A stretch of 64,000 nt of DNA from CALMAK01 sp964392265 (GTDB lineage Bacteria; Patescibacteriota; Saccharimonadia; Saccharimonadales; Saccharimonadaceae): contig CAYMOS010000002.1 in assembly GCA_964392265.1 (NCBI GenBank), forward strand, positions 186,001 to 250,000, written 5' to 3'. The stretch's first letter is position 1, and each line of letters begins with the position of its first letter. Positions 1 to 8,234 of the stretch are shown piece by piece. Under the pieces are notes generated by a model. That model was not told where the DNA came from. It saw nothing but the letters and a program-made list of their open reading frames with translations, and searched no databases. Made by a program: the position numbers and the translations under genes.

Positions 1-2
1 CC

Positions 3-353
3 ATGCTTGGTGCCCTCACTGATCGTACGCAAAGGGAGGCTGTTTTTGGTATGATACAACGGTCAAAAACCCTGTCAGATGGGGATATGAAGAGATTGGG
101 CGAAGAACTGCAGCATTTGGCATCACTGGATCATCAGCCTGGTCAGGCAGCAGATGATCAAAAAGCAGCCTATGCGAATCACTTGAACAGCAAAGCACGC
201 AACATGCTTGTTGCAAATAACCATGTGCCAGATGATTACTATATCAGTACCCTCGCCCTGACTGCTGGTGTTGGTATGCGTATGGACAATCGTCTCTATG
301 GAATGAAATTAGCTGAAGATGCATTCAAAGCAATCACAGAAACGAAAAAATAG
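3..353 (+). CDS. Uncharacterised protein, possibly cut by the window edge
   Basis: An open frame of 116 codons begins at an ATG two bases inside the window and ends at TAG, so the true start may lie upstream. The product is soluble, mostly helical and mixed in charge, with no membrane segment and no motif I recognise. The second half alternates a hydrophobic stretch (around residues 78-90) with a Lys/Glu-rich end. It is followed after 19 bases by a strong hairpin that ends the transcript. It faces rpmA tail to tail, so it belongs to an operon lying to the left of the window. Confidence 0.55.
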   Translation: MLGALTDRTQREAVFGMIQRSKTLSDGDMKRLGEELQHLASLDHQPGQAADDQKAAYANHLNSKARNMLVANNHVPDDYYISTLALTAGVGMRMDNRLYGMKLAEDAFKAITETKK

Positions 354-372
354 AAAAAGAATTATCATTAAC

Positions 373-400
373 AAAATAGCCTTTAGATAAAGGCTATTTT
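373..400. terminator. Bidirectional hairpin terminator
   Basis: A perfect 12-bp stem (373-384 with 389-400) closes on a 4-base loop. It begins with AAAA and ends with TTTT, so it can act as an intrinsic terminator in both directions, serving the upstream + gene and the convergent rpmA. Confidence 0.85.
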
Positions 401-418
401 GATCTATCAGTAGAGCAG

Positions 419-691
419 TTACTTAACGATCACTTGCGTACGAGGGACAGTCTTGCCAGTAAAGGTTGACTTGCGTACCTTGGTGAACTCAACGACACCA
501 TCGATGGCAGCGTGAATCGTAAAGTTCTTGCTGATATAGGTGCCAGGTCCGGCAATTTTAGTGCTACCAGTTTGGCGTACAAGTACCTGGCCAGCAGTAA
601 CTTTCTGGCCGCCAAAACGCTTTACGCCAAGGCGAGCACCTGCGTTGTTGTGGATGTTTTTACTTGAACCGCCAGCTTTGACGTGTGACAT
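419..691 (-). CDS. rpmA: 50S ribosomal protein L27
   Basis: Bacterial ribosomal protein L27, whose N-terminal tail reaches the peptidyl-transferase centre of the large subunit. The 90-aa product begins MSHVKAGGSSKN, matching the family's basic, glycine-rich N-terminus (AHKKAGGSxxN), and continues with the GxRLGVKRFGGQ block and the beta-sandwich body. An in-frame ATG 39 bases upstream exists, but the chosen start is supported by an AAGGAG ribosome-binding site (complement of 699-705) and by the family N-terminus. A TACAAT -10 box lies at 735-730, giving a leader of about 30 bases. Unusually, the usual partner rplU (L21) is not adjacent. No N-terminal extension of the Firmicutes type that needs cleavage is present. 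Confidence 0.95.
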   Translation of the reverse strand: MSHVKAGGSSKNIHNNAGARLGVKRFGGQKVTAGQVLVRQTGSTKIAGPGTYISKNFTIHAAIDGVVEFTKVRKSTFTGKTVPRTQVIVK

Positions 692-754
692 AAACAAACT
701 CCTTATAGTTGCTAAAATCAATCTGTTCAATTGTACCCGATGAGGCGTGTTTCG

Positions 755-1912
755 TCAAGTCTTGACGAGAACGAGTAGTTCACGGGCAACGACTTGGTCT
801 TCACGGTAGTATAGAAGCTCTGACGAACGAACGGTGGTAAAAGGAACGCTGCGATAACCAAGTGTTTCTAGCTGAGAGGTGAGAGGCAGGTGAGTAAACG
901 ACCCGTCAGCCGACTTCCAGGCAGGGACGGCGACGCATAATGGCGTGTCGGATGCCAGCTGCTTACCGATGTTACGCAGAAATTCACTCATAATATAATT
1001 GCAGTTTTTGCGTACCTCGGCTAACTTGGCGGGTGAGGGCGGTGCGCTGAAAGGCTGACCTAAATAACCTTCGCAGGCAACTGCGCCAATGGGTTCAGAC
1101 CAATGATGTTTCATGGCGTCACCTTGTTCGACAATACTGTCGATCGTGATGCGGTGACTTGTTGCCAGCCACTCAAGGTTCTTGGCGGTATAGTCAATCA
1201 TCTTGTCAGATAAATCAGTACCGTACACCTTAAATCCCAGCAAACTGGCTTCTTGCAAGACAACACCGGTTCCACAGAAAGGATCAAGCACACGAACACC
1301 AACCGGGGGCCCGGCAAGATTAAGGATGATCTGTGCCAATTTAGGGGGGAGCATGCCAACGAAGGCATCGCGTTTTGGCCGTTCTTGATCGCGGCGAGCA
1401 TAGGCGGTGATATTTTGAGCGCCAATACTTTCAGCGATAACGATACTACCATTTTTGTTGCGTACAACAATCAGTTCGATCTTATTATCGGATAGCCCCA
1501 GTTTGTTATGATGGCTGGTTGCGGTGCTTAGTGCGGCCTCGGCATTTGGCACGAGGCGGAGGCTTGGTCCGGCTGATTTTAATTTAGCCTTGAGGATAAG
1601 GCCCGTCTTTTGTACTTCTCGGGCGGAGACGTTACATCCATAGGCGCTGATGCCCAGCGTTAGTTTACCGCTCCGATCGTGCCACTCACGTGTATAGATC
1701 TGAACGATTTTGCGGCTGGCAGACAACCAATCACCGCGAGGCAGCTCTGCAATGATGCGGCCAGCTTTTTGGCTGCCGCCAAGGCGCTCAAAGTCAAGCC
1801 GCGGCGTATCGATAATGGCTGATTCATTTGAGAACCAGGTGACATTGCCATATAACCGTTCCAGCTCGGCGATTCCTAGTGCGGGCTGACGCCCCAAAAT
1901 TGCAATAAACAT
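755..1912 (-). CDS. TRM11-like SAM-dependent RNA methyltransferase
   Basis: A 385-aa class I methyltransferase. The C-terminal half has the SAM-binding motif I, VLDPFCGTG, followed by an acidic motif II (VYGTDLS). Where amino-methyltransferases have a D/N-PPY catalytic motif, this protein has a divergent CEGYLGQP. I recall similar E-x-YLG motifs in TRM11/TrmG10-type proteins, but the exact substrate is uncertain. The N-terminal 150 residues look like the THUMP/NFLD-like RNA-binding region of that family. The first ATG (1933) lies upstream of a TATACT box at 1927-1922, while the second ATG (1912) sits nine bases after it, so 1912 is chosen as a leaderless start. It runs divergently from the flippase-like gene. 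A tRNA guanosine-N2 methyltransferase role is an inference. Confidence 0.75.
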   Translation of the reverse strand: MFIAILGRQPALGIAELERLYGNVTWFSNESAIIDTPRLDFERLGGSQKAGRIIAELPRGDWLSASRKIVQIYTREWHDRSGKLTLGISAYGCNVSAREVQKTGLILKAKLKSAGPSLRLVPNAEAALSTATSHHNKLGLSDNKIELIVVRNKNGSIVIAESIGAQNITAYARRDQERPKRDAFVGMLPPKLAQIILNLAGPPVGVRVLDPFCGTGVVLQEASLLGFKVYGTDLSDKMIDYTAKNLEWLATSHRITIDSIVEQGDAMKHHWSEPIGAVACEGYLGQPFSAPPSPAKLAEVRKNCNYIMSEFLRNIGKQLASDTPLCVAVPAWKSADGSFTHLPLTSQLETLGYRSVPFTTVRSSELLYYREDQVVARELLVLVKT

Positions 1913-1921
1913 ACTGCCTGT

Positions 1922-1927
1922 AGTATA
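1922..1927 (-). promoter_or_regulatory. -10 box of the TRM11-like gene
   Basis: TATACT on the minus strand with nine bases to the ATG at 1912. It decides the start codon, because the longer ORF would begin upstream of its own -10 box. Confidence 0.6.
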
Positions 1928-1976
1928 CAGCATAAGTGATACGAAAAACCTGCGGTTTCGTGGAGTGTGCCGTCAT

Positions 1977-2009
1977 CTCGGAAATGCAATCAAGCTTTCG
2001 TTGCGCTCG
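1977..2009 (+). repeat. 33-bp intergenic repeat, copy A
   Basis: This 33-base element matches 13308-13340 at 28 of 33 positions. Both copies sit in an intergenic region directly upstream of a -10 box. A short stem is possible (TGCAA with TTGCG). In the other copy both arms differ so that pairing is kept (TGAAA with TTTCA), which suggests that structure is conserved. Confidence 0.6.
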
Positions 2010-2036
2010 GTTTCTAGTGCTATACTAAGAGGTAGT

Positions 2037-3074
2037 ATGAAATTTCGAACCTGGCTAAGTATCATTACAGCGACCCTCTTGGTGATAGTGGTGGTATTTG
2101 CATGGCCGGATATCATCGAAGCATTTAAGTATCTGGGGCAGGTGAACCTTTGGGTATTGTCATTAATGATTCCTGTGCAGATTATTAGTTATCTGGCGAC
2201 CGGTGAGATGATCTTTTCGTATCTTAGGTCAAAAGGCAACTTGAAAGGGCTGAATGTCGTTAAAGTATCTCGGATGGCCTTGGAGTTAAATTTTGTGAAT
2301 CATATTTTTCCGAGTGGCGGCGCAGCCGGCTTCTCGTATATGAGCTGGCTGTTGAATAAATATGGTGTTCGCCCCGGGCGTTCAACCATGGCACAAATTG
2401 TTCGTTTTGCGCTGACATTTGTCACGTTTATTTTGCTGTTAATTGTGGCGCTGGTGATTCTTATTATTGATCACAGTGTTGATAGGACGACGATTCTTCT
2501 CAGTCTACTGCTCGTCGTGTTGGCAGTTGGCGGCACCTTCTTGGGTATCTATCTGATCAGTAGCAAGCGACGCCTCATGAGATTTTCAGCCTGGCTGACG
2601 ATGAAGGTGAATCGTTTAGTAGCACGTCTCACACGTGGTAAAAAACAGCAGGCGGTCAAAGATGGCATCATCGATGGCTTTTTCGCTGACATCCATGATG
2701 ATTATCTAGAAATTACCCGAGACAAGAAGATTCTGAACAAGCCGTTTTGGTGGGCGCTCATTGCCAACCTGATGGATGTTGCCTTGATCTATATTGCGTT
2801 TTGGTCATTTGGGGTGCATATCAATCCGGCAGTGATATTTATCGCCTTCGGATTGTCATCAATTGCCAGTGCGATCTCGGTGACCCCTGGGGGCGCAGGC
2901 GTATACGAGGCGGTCATGATTGCGTTTTTGGCCTCGGCCGGTATGCCACCCGAGGTAGCGATTGCCGGTACATTGTTGGCGCGTGTCCTCTTGATGCTGG
3001 GGACGATTGTCTTCGGATATGTTTTTTATCAACTAACGATTATCAAGTATGGAAAAAGTACAGCTGAGCGTTAG
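2037..3074 (+). CDS. LPG_synthase_TM / UPF0104-type flippase-like membrane protein
   Basis: A 345-aa integral membrane protein with about eight hydrophobic segments. It resembles the transmembrane domain of lysylphosphatidylglycerol synthase (MprF N-terminal flippase, PF03706), including the HIFPSGGAAGF block and the C-terminal VTPGGAGVYEAV motif typical of the family. No soluble aminoacyl-transferase domain is attached, so a lipid or polyprenyl-linked sugar transport role is more likely than lipid aminoacylation; that is inference. The longer ORF starts at 1965, but the TATACT box at 2021-2026 and the family N-terminus favour ATG 2037. The gene's last 26 bases overlap the start of xseA, so the two are translationally linked. 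Confidence 0.85.
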   Translation: MKFRTWLSIITATLLVIVVVFAWPDIIEAFKYLGQVNLWVLSLMIPVQIISYLATGEMIFSYLRSKGNLKGLNVVKVSRMALELNFVNHIFPSGGAAGFSYMSWLLNKYGVRPGRSTMAQIVRFALTFVTFILLLIVALVILIIDHSVDRTTILLSLLLVVLAVGGTFLGIYLISSKRRLMRFSAWLTMKVNRLVARLTRGKKQQAVKDGIIDGFFADIHDDYLEITRDKKILNKPFWWALIANLMDVALIYIAFWSFGVHINPAVIFIAFGLSSIASAISVTPGGAGVYEAVMIAFLASAGMPPEVAIAGTLLARVLLMLGTIVFGYVFYQLTIIKYGKSTAER

Positions 3075-4140
3075 CGACTTTGTCGCCCTGACCAATCAGA
3101 CACTTGAATACGCTTATCCGATCGTAACGATCGAGGGCGAAGTGGCGAGTTTTAAAGTAAATCAAGGTAAATTCATTTTCTTTGATATCAAGGACGCCGA
3201 AGCAAGCGTCAGCTGTTTTATGATGGCATTTGCCTTGAGGGTGCCTATTGAAGATGGAATGAAGGTAATTATCACGGCTAGTCCAAAACTGACGCAGTGG
3301 GGCAAGTTCAGCCTGACAGTCAAGTCAATTCGTCCGAGTGGAGAGGGTGCCTTGAAAAAGAGCTTTGAGTTATTGAAAGCCAAGCTAGACAAAGAAGGAT
3401 TGTTTGCGCTCGAGCGTAAGCGATTGCTGCCGTCTCGACCAGGTCATGTGGCGGTTATCAGCAGTACACAAGCGGCAGGGTATGCAGACTTTATCAAGAT
3501 AGTAGATGATCGCTGGGGTGGGATGCGTATTGAGGTAGCACACGTCCAAGTACAGGGAGATGCAGCGCCTGATCAGATGATACGTGCTTTGCAGTATTTC
3601 AATAGTCAAGAGGAGTTACCTGAGGTGATTGTCCTAATCCGTGGCGGTGGTAGCGCCGATGATCTTGCAGCCTTTAATGACGAGCAGCTTGTCCGATCGA
3701 TCGCCGCCAGTCGTGTGCCTGTCCTGGTAGGGGTGGGGCATGAAGTGGATGTCACGCTTGCGGATCTCGTCGCCGATGTACGAGCTGCCACGCCGAGCAA
3801 TGCCGCACAGATCTTAGTGCCTGATAAGCACGAGATAATTCGGCATGTCTGGATGAAGGCTGATGATGCCGGGAGACGCTTGCTGCTGCGTGTCGACGAG
3901 CAGCGCCAGCTGAGTGGCGGTCTGCTTGAGAAGGCGTTTGAGCGATTTGATCGACGTTACGCCGAGACTGAGGCGCAACTGACAGGCCTGCGACGAGTGT
4001 TGGTGCAAGTTGATCCGCGGGTTGCCCTGCAGCGAGGCTATGCGATTATTCGTGGACAGACAACTATCGGCAGTGTGATAGAAATTGAAACAAAGGTGGC
4101 TATAATGAAAGCAGAGGTACGAACATATGACAAAAAATAA
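3049..4140 (+). CDS. xseA: Exodeoxyribonuclease VII large subunit
   Basis: Large, catalytic subunit of exonuclease VII, which degrades single-stranded DNA from both ends during repair. The N-terminal OB fold (LSVSDF...YPIVTIEGEVASFK) binds DNA. The central domain has the family hallmarks RPGHVAVISS, VLIRGGGSADDL, VPVLVGVGHEVDVTLADLVADVRAATPSNA (shown here only in part in other copies of the family) and a C-terminal coiled coil. At 363 aa it is shorter than the usual 400-450, mostly through a reduced coiled coil. It overlaps the upstream membrane-protein gene by 26 bases and xseB by 14 bases, so expression is coupled to both. Confidence 0.95.
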   Translation: MEKVQLSVSDFVALTNQTLEYAYPIVTIEGEVASFKVNQGKFIFFDIKDAEASVSCFMMAFALRVPIEDGMKVIITASPKLTQWGKFSLTVKSIRPSGEGALKKSFELLKAKLDKEGLFALERKRLLPSRPGHVAVISSTQAAGYADFIKIVDDRWGGMRIEVAHVQVQGDAAPDQMIRALQYFNSQEELPEVIVLIRGGGSADDLAAFNDEQLVRSIAASRVPVLVGVGHEVDVTLADLVADVRAATPSNAAQILVPDKHEIIRHVWMKADDAGRRLLLRVDEQRQLSGGLLEKAFERFDRRYAETEAQLTGLRRVLVQVDPRVALQRGYAIIRGQTTIGSVIEIETKVAIMKAEVRTYDKK

Positions 4141-4336
4141 CCTTACAATTCAACAAAAGATAGAGCAGCTTGATCAACTTGTTGCTTGGTTTGATAGCGA
4201 CGAATTCTCACTTGAATCTGCCACGGAAATGTTTAAAAAGGCCGAAGCATTAGCCAGTGAGATTGAACAAGATCTCACTAACCTCAAGAATGAGGTTGAG
4301 GTGGTGAAGGCGTCATTTGCTAAAGACAGCGCATGA
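4127..4336 (+). CDS. xseB: Exodeoxyribonuclease VII small subunit
   Basis: Small, non-catalytic subunit of exonuclease VII, several copies of which wrap the coiled coil of XseA. The 69-aa helical product has the expected IEQLDQLVAWF and SATEMFKKAEAL segments (family pattern L-x2-I-V-x2-L-E ... A-L-x2-F-E-x-G), though the glycine of the E-x-G turn is not obvious. It starts inside the xseA 3' end and stops at TGA overlapping the ATG of the next gene. Confidence 0.9.
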   Translation: MTKNNLTIQQKIEQLDQLVAWFDSDEFSLESATEMFKKAEALASEIEQDLTNLKNEVEVVKASFAKDSA

Positions 4337-4845
4337 TTCTTTTTTGGATAATTGGTGTCGTTGTCTTACTGTTTTGCCTGGTGGTGTTTGTTGGAGCGCC
4401 GTATGTTCCTAGCCATCGACAGCAAGTGCGCCGAGCGTTTACCAAACTGCGGCCGCTGACGGGCAATGATGTGGTAGCCGATCTAGGGAGTGGTGATGGG
4501 GTTGTACTGCGCCAGGCAGTGCTCCTCGGCGCTGGTCGTGCGGTGGGGTATGAGCTAAATCCGCTCCTCGTAGTAGTAGCAAGATTACTGTCTTGGCAAG
4601 CAAGAAACAAGATTCAGACGTATACGGCTAATATGTGGAGGGTAGTGCCTCCTCGCGACCTCACCGTGGTATATCTGTTTGGAGTGGGGCGAGATATGTC
4701 ACGAATTGTCCGTTTACTGGAGGGGTGGGCGACTAGTTTTGATCATCCGCTGCACTGCATTGTATACGGTCATGAGCTGCCGGGCATGACAGCGGTGCGA
4801 CAGGAAGGTGCTCATCGATTGTACGAGTTTACTCCTTTACACTAA
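4333..4845 (+). CDS. Membrane-anchored class I methyltransferase
   Basis: A 170-aa protein. An N-terminal hydrophobic helix (about residues 2-23) is followed by a Rossmann methyltransferase core. Motif I is VVADLGSGDGVVLR and the acidic end of strand 2 is GYELNPLLVVVAR, which should bind S-adenosylmethionine. No catalytic NPPY or Cys motif is present, so the methyl acceptor cannot be named. Small anchored methyltransferases of this kind are common in Patescibacteria; related eukaryotic proteins modify lysines of ATP synthase c subunits, but I would not carry that function over. ATG overlaps the xseB stop (ATGA), so it is the last gene of the membrane protein-xseA-xseB transcript. Confidence 0.75.
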   Translation: MILFWIIGVVVLLFCLVVFVGAPYVPSHRQQVRRAFTKLRPLTGNDVVADLGSGDGVVLRQAVLLGAGRAVGYELNPLLVVVARLLSWQARNKIQTYTANMWRVVPPRDLTVVYLFGVGRDMSRIVRLLEGWATSFDHPLHCIVYGHELPGMTAVRQEGAHRLYEFTPLH

Positions 4846-4872
4846 AGGAAAGCACAAGTATAATGGCCTTAT

Positions 4873-5535
4873 ATGAAACGAATAGCAACATACCACAGAG
4901 GTGCCGTGGACGGGTGGATGATTTCAACCATTGGTCTTATTATCTTAGTGCTGGGTGCCGGTTCGCTGGCAATCTGGGCACTGCTGAATTATCAAGAACA
5001 AAAAACAAATGTTGATGGCAAAGTTGCCGAAGCGGTCGCCCTGGCGAAAAAAGAGCAAGCCGAAGAGGACGAAGCCAAATTTGCTGAACGCGAGAAAGAA
5101 CCTCGCCGTGAATTTATTGGACCAGATGATTATGGTCGTGTTTCGTTTACCTATCCAAAGACATGGAGCGTCTTTATCGAGAAAGAAGCCCTCAAGGGTG
5201 GTGAGTACTCAGCCTATTTGCATCCTATTCAAGTACCGTCATTGGAGAATCTTGGGGAAAAACAATTTGCCCTTCGTTTCACTATCCTGAATCAGGGTTA
5301 TGATGACTATATTAGTCAATTTGAAGGTCGAGTCAAAGAGGGTAAGCTGCGCTCGTCAGTGATCAGCGTGAATGGTGAAAATGGTATACGTTTTGATGGT
5401 AACTTTACCGACAAGATGCGTGGCGCTGTGGTCGTCTTTAAGGTTCGAGATAAGACGGTTGTTTTCGCAACTGATGCGGATATCTTCAAGCCTGATTTTG
5501 ACGCTCTCATCAAGACCGTTACGTACGTCAAATAG
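4873..5535 (+). CDS. Membrane-anchored extracytoplasmic protein, PsbP/Mog1-like fold suspected
   Basis: A 220-aa protein with a basic cytoplasmic start, one transmembrane helix (about 15-40), a charged Glu/Lys/Ala-rich linker (45-85) and a C-terminal domain of about 130 residues. That domain contains FTYPKTWSVFI and ends with FDALIKTVTYVK, a pattern seen in PsbP/Mog1-like domains of bacterial lipoproteins. The fold assignment is a pattern judgement only; no catalytic residue is visible. The TATAAT box at 4859-4864 is eight bases before ATG, so the mRNA is probably leaderless and the gene has its own promoter. Confidence 0.7.
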   Translation: MKRIATYHRGAVDGWMISTIGLIILVLGAGSLAIWALLNYQEQKTNVDGKVAEAVALAKKEQAEEDEAKFAEREKEPRREFIGPDDYGRVSFTYPKTWSVFIEKEALKGGEYSAYLHPIQVPSLENLGEKQFALRFTILNQGYDDYISQFEGRVKEGKLRSSVISVNGENGIRFDGNFTDKMRGAVVVFKVRDKTVVFATDADIFKPDFDALIKTVTYVK

Positions 5536-5601
5536 TTACACTATGACCCTCGCCGCTTGCGCTTGGTTGGCTATACTGCTGCATGATAGACTAAGGGTAG
5601 T

Positions 5602-6327
5602 ATGAGCCAAAGCGAGGGGGTAATCACCGGCGATGCCAGAGGCCAGGATGATGGCTTCTCTTCACTGATGGCTGCCGCTCATGAGCTAAAGTCGCCGCTC
5701 GTGTTGATACGACAATTAGCATTGGCAGCCTTGGGGCCGGATTGTTCGGCGGAAGATCAGACCCATCTTTTAACGCAGTTAACATTGGTTGCTGACAGGG
5801 GACTGCGTCTTACTTCGGATCTGACACGGACGGTCAACTTGGAACACTCGTTATTTACGGTAGAGCCGATCAACGCCCAGCAGTTGTGCGAGGGCATTGC
5901 TGCAGAATTGCGTCCACTATACGCCCAGTATGGTCGGGCACTGACGTTAGACATTCACCGGGTTCGACCATTAGTCTTGGCGCACCGTGAACTACTCAGT
6001 AGCGTGATTTATCATTTTGCCGACAACGCGCTGCATTATGGGGACGATACTGGGCCGGTAAAAATCTCTTTACGTTATCGATCTTCGCGTCGTCGTTTAC
6101 AGATTGGAGTACGTGACTATGGTCCAGCCTTGTCATTAAAAGATTGGCGTAATGCCCTAGGTCAATCACAGGCCTTGCCAACACGTCCTCATGCCAGTGG
6201 TCTTGGACTAAGGATTGCCGAGCAGTTTTCGACGGCGATGGGTGGCATGATGGGACTGACCCGTCATCGAGACGGTGCAACATTTTATATTGAACTACCC
6301 GTGTCGGAGCAGTTGGCACTCTTATGA
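5602..6327 (+). CDS. Soluble sensor histidine kinase
   Basis: A 241-aa cytoplasmic histidine kinase without any transmembrane or PAS sensor domain. The H box is AAHELKSPLVLI (phospho-acceptor His27), the N box HFADNALHYG, and the G box SGLGLRIAEQFS near the C-terminus, giving a HisKA dimerisation domain followed by an HATPase_c domain. It phosphorylates itself and most likely passes the phosphate to the receiver encoded next, whose ATG overlaps its stop codon. With so short an N-terminus the signal must be sensed by the catalytic core or by a partner protein. The TAGACT box at 5587-5592 lies nine bases before ATG (leaderless). Confidence 0.9.
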   Translation: MSQSEGVITGDARGQDDGFSSLMAAAHELKSPLVLIRQLALAALGPDCSAEDQTHLLTQLTLVADRGLRLTSDLTRTVNLEHSLFTVEPINAQQLCEGIAAELRPLYAQYGRALTLDIHRVRPLVLAHRELLSSVIYHFADNALHYGDDTGPVKISLRYRSSRRRLQIGVRDYGPALSLKDWRNALGQSQALPTRPHASGLGLRIAEQFSTAMGGMMGLTRHRDGATFYIELPVSEQLALL

Positions 6328-6695
6328 CGCGCCAAAACCCCCTTGTTGAACTTATCGAAGACGACATGTTGTTGGCGCGGCAGTTTCGTGCGTCATTGGA
6401 GCGGGCTGGCTACGACGTGCACCATTCGCGCCACGCGGCCGAGGCAATGGCCCATATTGATGCAACACCGCCAGCAGCGATCGTGCTTGATTTACTGTTA
6501 CCGGTGACGACGGGTTTTACTTTGTTGCATGAACTGCAGTCGTATGACGATACGCGCAGTATTCCAGTCGTGGTATGTTCAAGTATTGTACCGACTCTCG
6601 ATGAGGTAGCACCATACGGTGTTCGACGAGTACTCGATAAGGTAACAATGCATCCCGATGACTTACCAACGGCAGTGCGGGCGGTCTTGTTATGA
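6324..6695 (+). CDS. Single-domain response regulator
   Basis: A 123-aa stand-alone receiver domain. The acidic pair (EDD, residues 12-14), the phospho-acceptor Asp56 in LDLLLP, the Ser/Thr of VVCSS and the conserved Lys in LDKVTM are all present. There is no DNA-binding or enzymatic output domain, so it must act by binding another protein, as CheY-like regulators do. It is translationally coupled to the histidine kinase upstream (ATGA overlap) and to recO downstream (also overlapping), so a signalling pair is embedded in a transcript with a DNA repair gene. Confidence 0.92.
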   Translation: MTRQNPLVELIEDDMLLARQFRASLERAGYDVHHSRHAAEAMAHIDATPPAAIVLDLLLPVTTGFTLLHELQSYDDTRSIPVVVCSSIVPTLDEVAPYGVRRVLDKVTMHPDDLPTAVRAVLL

Positions 6696-7372
6696 AGAGT
6701 GAACGTACTCGGGCGATTATCCTTAGGCGGACGAATTATGGCGAAGCGGATCGGGTTGTGCAACTGCTGACTCCTTTGGGTCGTCGCTCGGTGATGGCAC
6801 GAGGTGTGCGGCGCGAAAAAAGTAAACTAGCCGGTGGTATCGAACTGTTTGCGGTGAGCGACATTGTGATTGGGCAGGGTAAGGGTGATTTAGGGGTACT
6901 GACGAGCGCGCGATTGGTGCAGTTCTATCGCCATATTCTCGAAGATTATGATCGAATGCAGTTTGGGTATGAGGCATTAAAATTGGTGGCACGAGCTAGT
7001 GAACTGGTTGATGAACCAGAGTGGTATGATGTCCTCGCGCAGGTATTGGCGGCATTGGACGCCATGACAGTTGATTTGCGGTTAACGCAGACGTGGTTTT
7101 ACATGAGGTATGCTGACTTGCTAGGGCATGCCTTAGGGCTTGAATATGATGTCGAAGGTGGGTCACTACTGGCTGAGAGTAATTATCGCTATGATGTTGG
7201 TGAGAAAGGCCTACGTGAGATTGAGGGCGGCGTGATTACTGCCAGTCATATCAAACTGCTGCGATTGATTGCGACAAAATCCTTGGATAAACTGGCACAG
7301 ATCGGTGGTATTGGCGAAGTGATGAATGATTGCCTCCTGTTGGCACGTCAGCATGCCGCAATCGAAGGGTAA
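6692..7372 (+). CDS. recO: DNA repair protein RecO
   Basis: Recombination mediator that loads RecA at gaps together with RecF/RecR. The 226-aa product has the N-terminal OB fold typical of RecO (RAIILRRTNYGEADRVVQLL; then GVRREKSKLAGGIELFAV) and the helical C-terminal domain. The C-x2-C ... C-x2-C zinc finger found in many RecO proteins is absent: only one cysteine is visible, near the C-terminus. Start codon overlaps the receiver gene stop (ATGA). The following 70 bases contain the terminator of the convergent gene. Confidence 0.9.
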   Translation: MKSERTRAIILRRTNYGEADRVVQLLTPLGRRSVMARGVRREKSKLAGGIELFAVSDIVIGQGKGDLGVLTSARLVQFYRHILEDYDRMQFGYEALKLVARASELVDEPEWYDVLAQVLAALDAMTVDLRLTQTWFYMRYADLLGHALGLEYDVEGGSLLAESNYRYDVGEKGLREIEGGVITASHIKLLRLIATKSLDKLAQIGGIGEVMNDCLLLARQHAAIEG

Positions 7373-7383
7373 AATAATAACCA

Positions 7384-7415
7384 AAAGAAGAGGGACGCAT
7401 TAACGCAGGCGTCCC
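7384..7415 (-). terminator. Intrinsic terminator of the 7460-8146 gene
   Basis: GGGACGC (7393-7399) pairs with GCGTCCC (7409-7415). On the minus strand the stem is followed by TCTTCTTTT, so it serves the minus-strand gene; no T-run exists on the plus side for recO. Confidence 0.75.
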
Positions 7416-7459
7416 GGTCGCGGATGATAAAGCCCTATCATCTTGGGGTAGGAGGGTGG

Positions 7460-8146
7460 CTAGCCGAACAGTCGATGGACAATGCGATCGTCCAACCGGT
7501 AGGCGACGCGGCCGAACTGCATCAGCAGATGAGCACGGAGTCGCCTGAGCCGGTTGGGATCGTTATCGATCACCCAGCCGAACTGGGTGAATCGATAGTC
7601 GACGTGTTCGGCTGCGGCCGCTGCGGCCCGCAGCCAATGGAAGCCGTTATTCAACTCCCACTGCTTGTTGGCCGCGTCGCCCAGTTCTCGGAATTGCTGG
7701 TCGGCTGTCCGGTGCTGGGTCTGGGCCTCATCTGCTCGGCCATCAGCCAGATAGATACGGCCCATCACCATGAGGTGAACGGCAGCTCGGTTGGCCCAGT
7801 CGATGGGATCAACCACATCCTCGATATCCAGCAACAGCTTGTAGCTGCTGTTGGCGAGGCCAAGCGCCTTGCCGATTTCAGCCTTCTTGAGCACCAGTTG
7901 CGCCTGGTCGCGCAGGATGTCCACCTCTAGGATGGGGGTGTAGTCCTCGGCGTCGCGGGCTGCCGTGATGTATCTGACTGCCCACACGCCCGAACCCCAG
8001 GGGTCGAGTATCTCGGCCAGCGCAGCCCAGAAGTAGAACCCGGCGGATTCGCTGCCTTCGTCCAGAGCGGTGGCTTGTCGCCGCGCTTCCCTGAACTTTC
8101 CTTTATTGATTAGCTGCTCGAGAACGGCAGCTTTCTGGTTGCTCAC
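7460..8146 (-). CDS. GC-rich orphan protein, helical-repeat (TPR-like)
   Basis: A 228-aa protein starting at GTG, six bases after a perfect AAGGAG ribosome-binding site (complement of 8152-8157). The sequence is helical and Ala/Arg-rich with spaced Trp, Tyr and Leu pairs (GKFREARRQATAL; MGRIYLADGRADEAQTQH) that look like tetratricopeptide repeats, but I do not recognise a family. Third codon positions are overwhelmingly G or C, unlike recO and glyQS on either side, which suggests a different origin. A TTGTAT/N17/TATAAT promoter lies on the minus strand (-10 at 8188-8183) with a leader of about 35 bases. One of at least seven such genes in the window. Confidence 0.75.
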   Translation of the reverse strand: MSNQKAAVLEQLINKGKFREARRQATALDEGSESAGFYFWAALAEILDPWGSGVWAVRYITAARDAEDYTPILEVDILRDQAQLVLKKAEIGKALGLANSSYKLLLDIEDVVDPIDWANRAAVHLMVMGRIYLADGRADEAQTQHRTADQQFRELGDAANKQWELNNGFHWLRAAAAAAEHVDYRFTQFGWVIDNDPNRLRRLRAHLLMQFGRVAYRLDDRIVHRLFG

Positions 8147-8234
8147 AACTACTCCTTACGTGTTGGGTGTAAGTACCAATACTATTATATCATAAAATAC
8201 AAAAAAATACAACGTATGGTACAATATAACAGAT

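Noticed and set aside
7424..7930. 168-codon plus-strand frame opposite the 7460-8146 gene
   Set aside because: It is the antisense shadow of a GC-rich gene: high GC3 creates long open frames on the other strand. It has no ribosome-binding site, while the minus-strand gene has promoter, AAGGAG and terminator.
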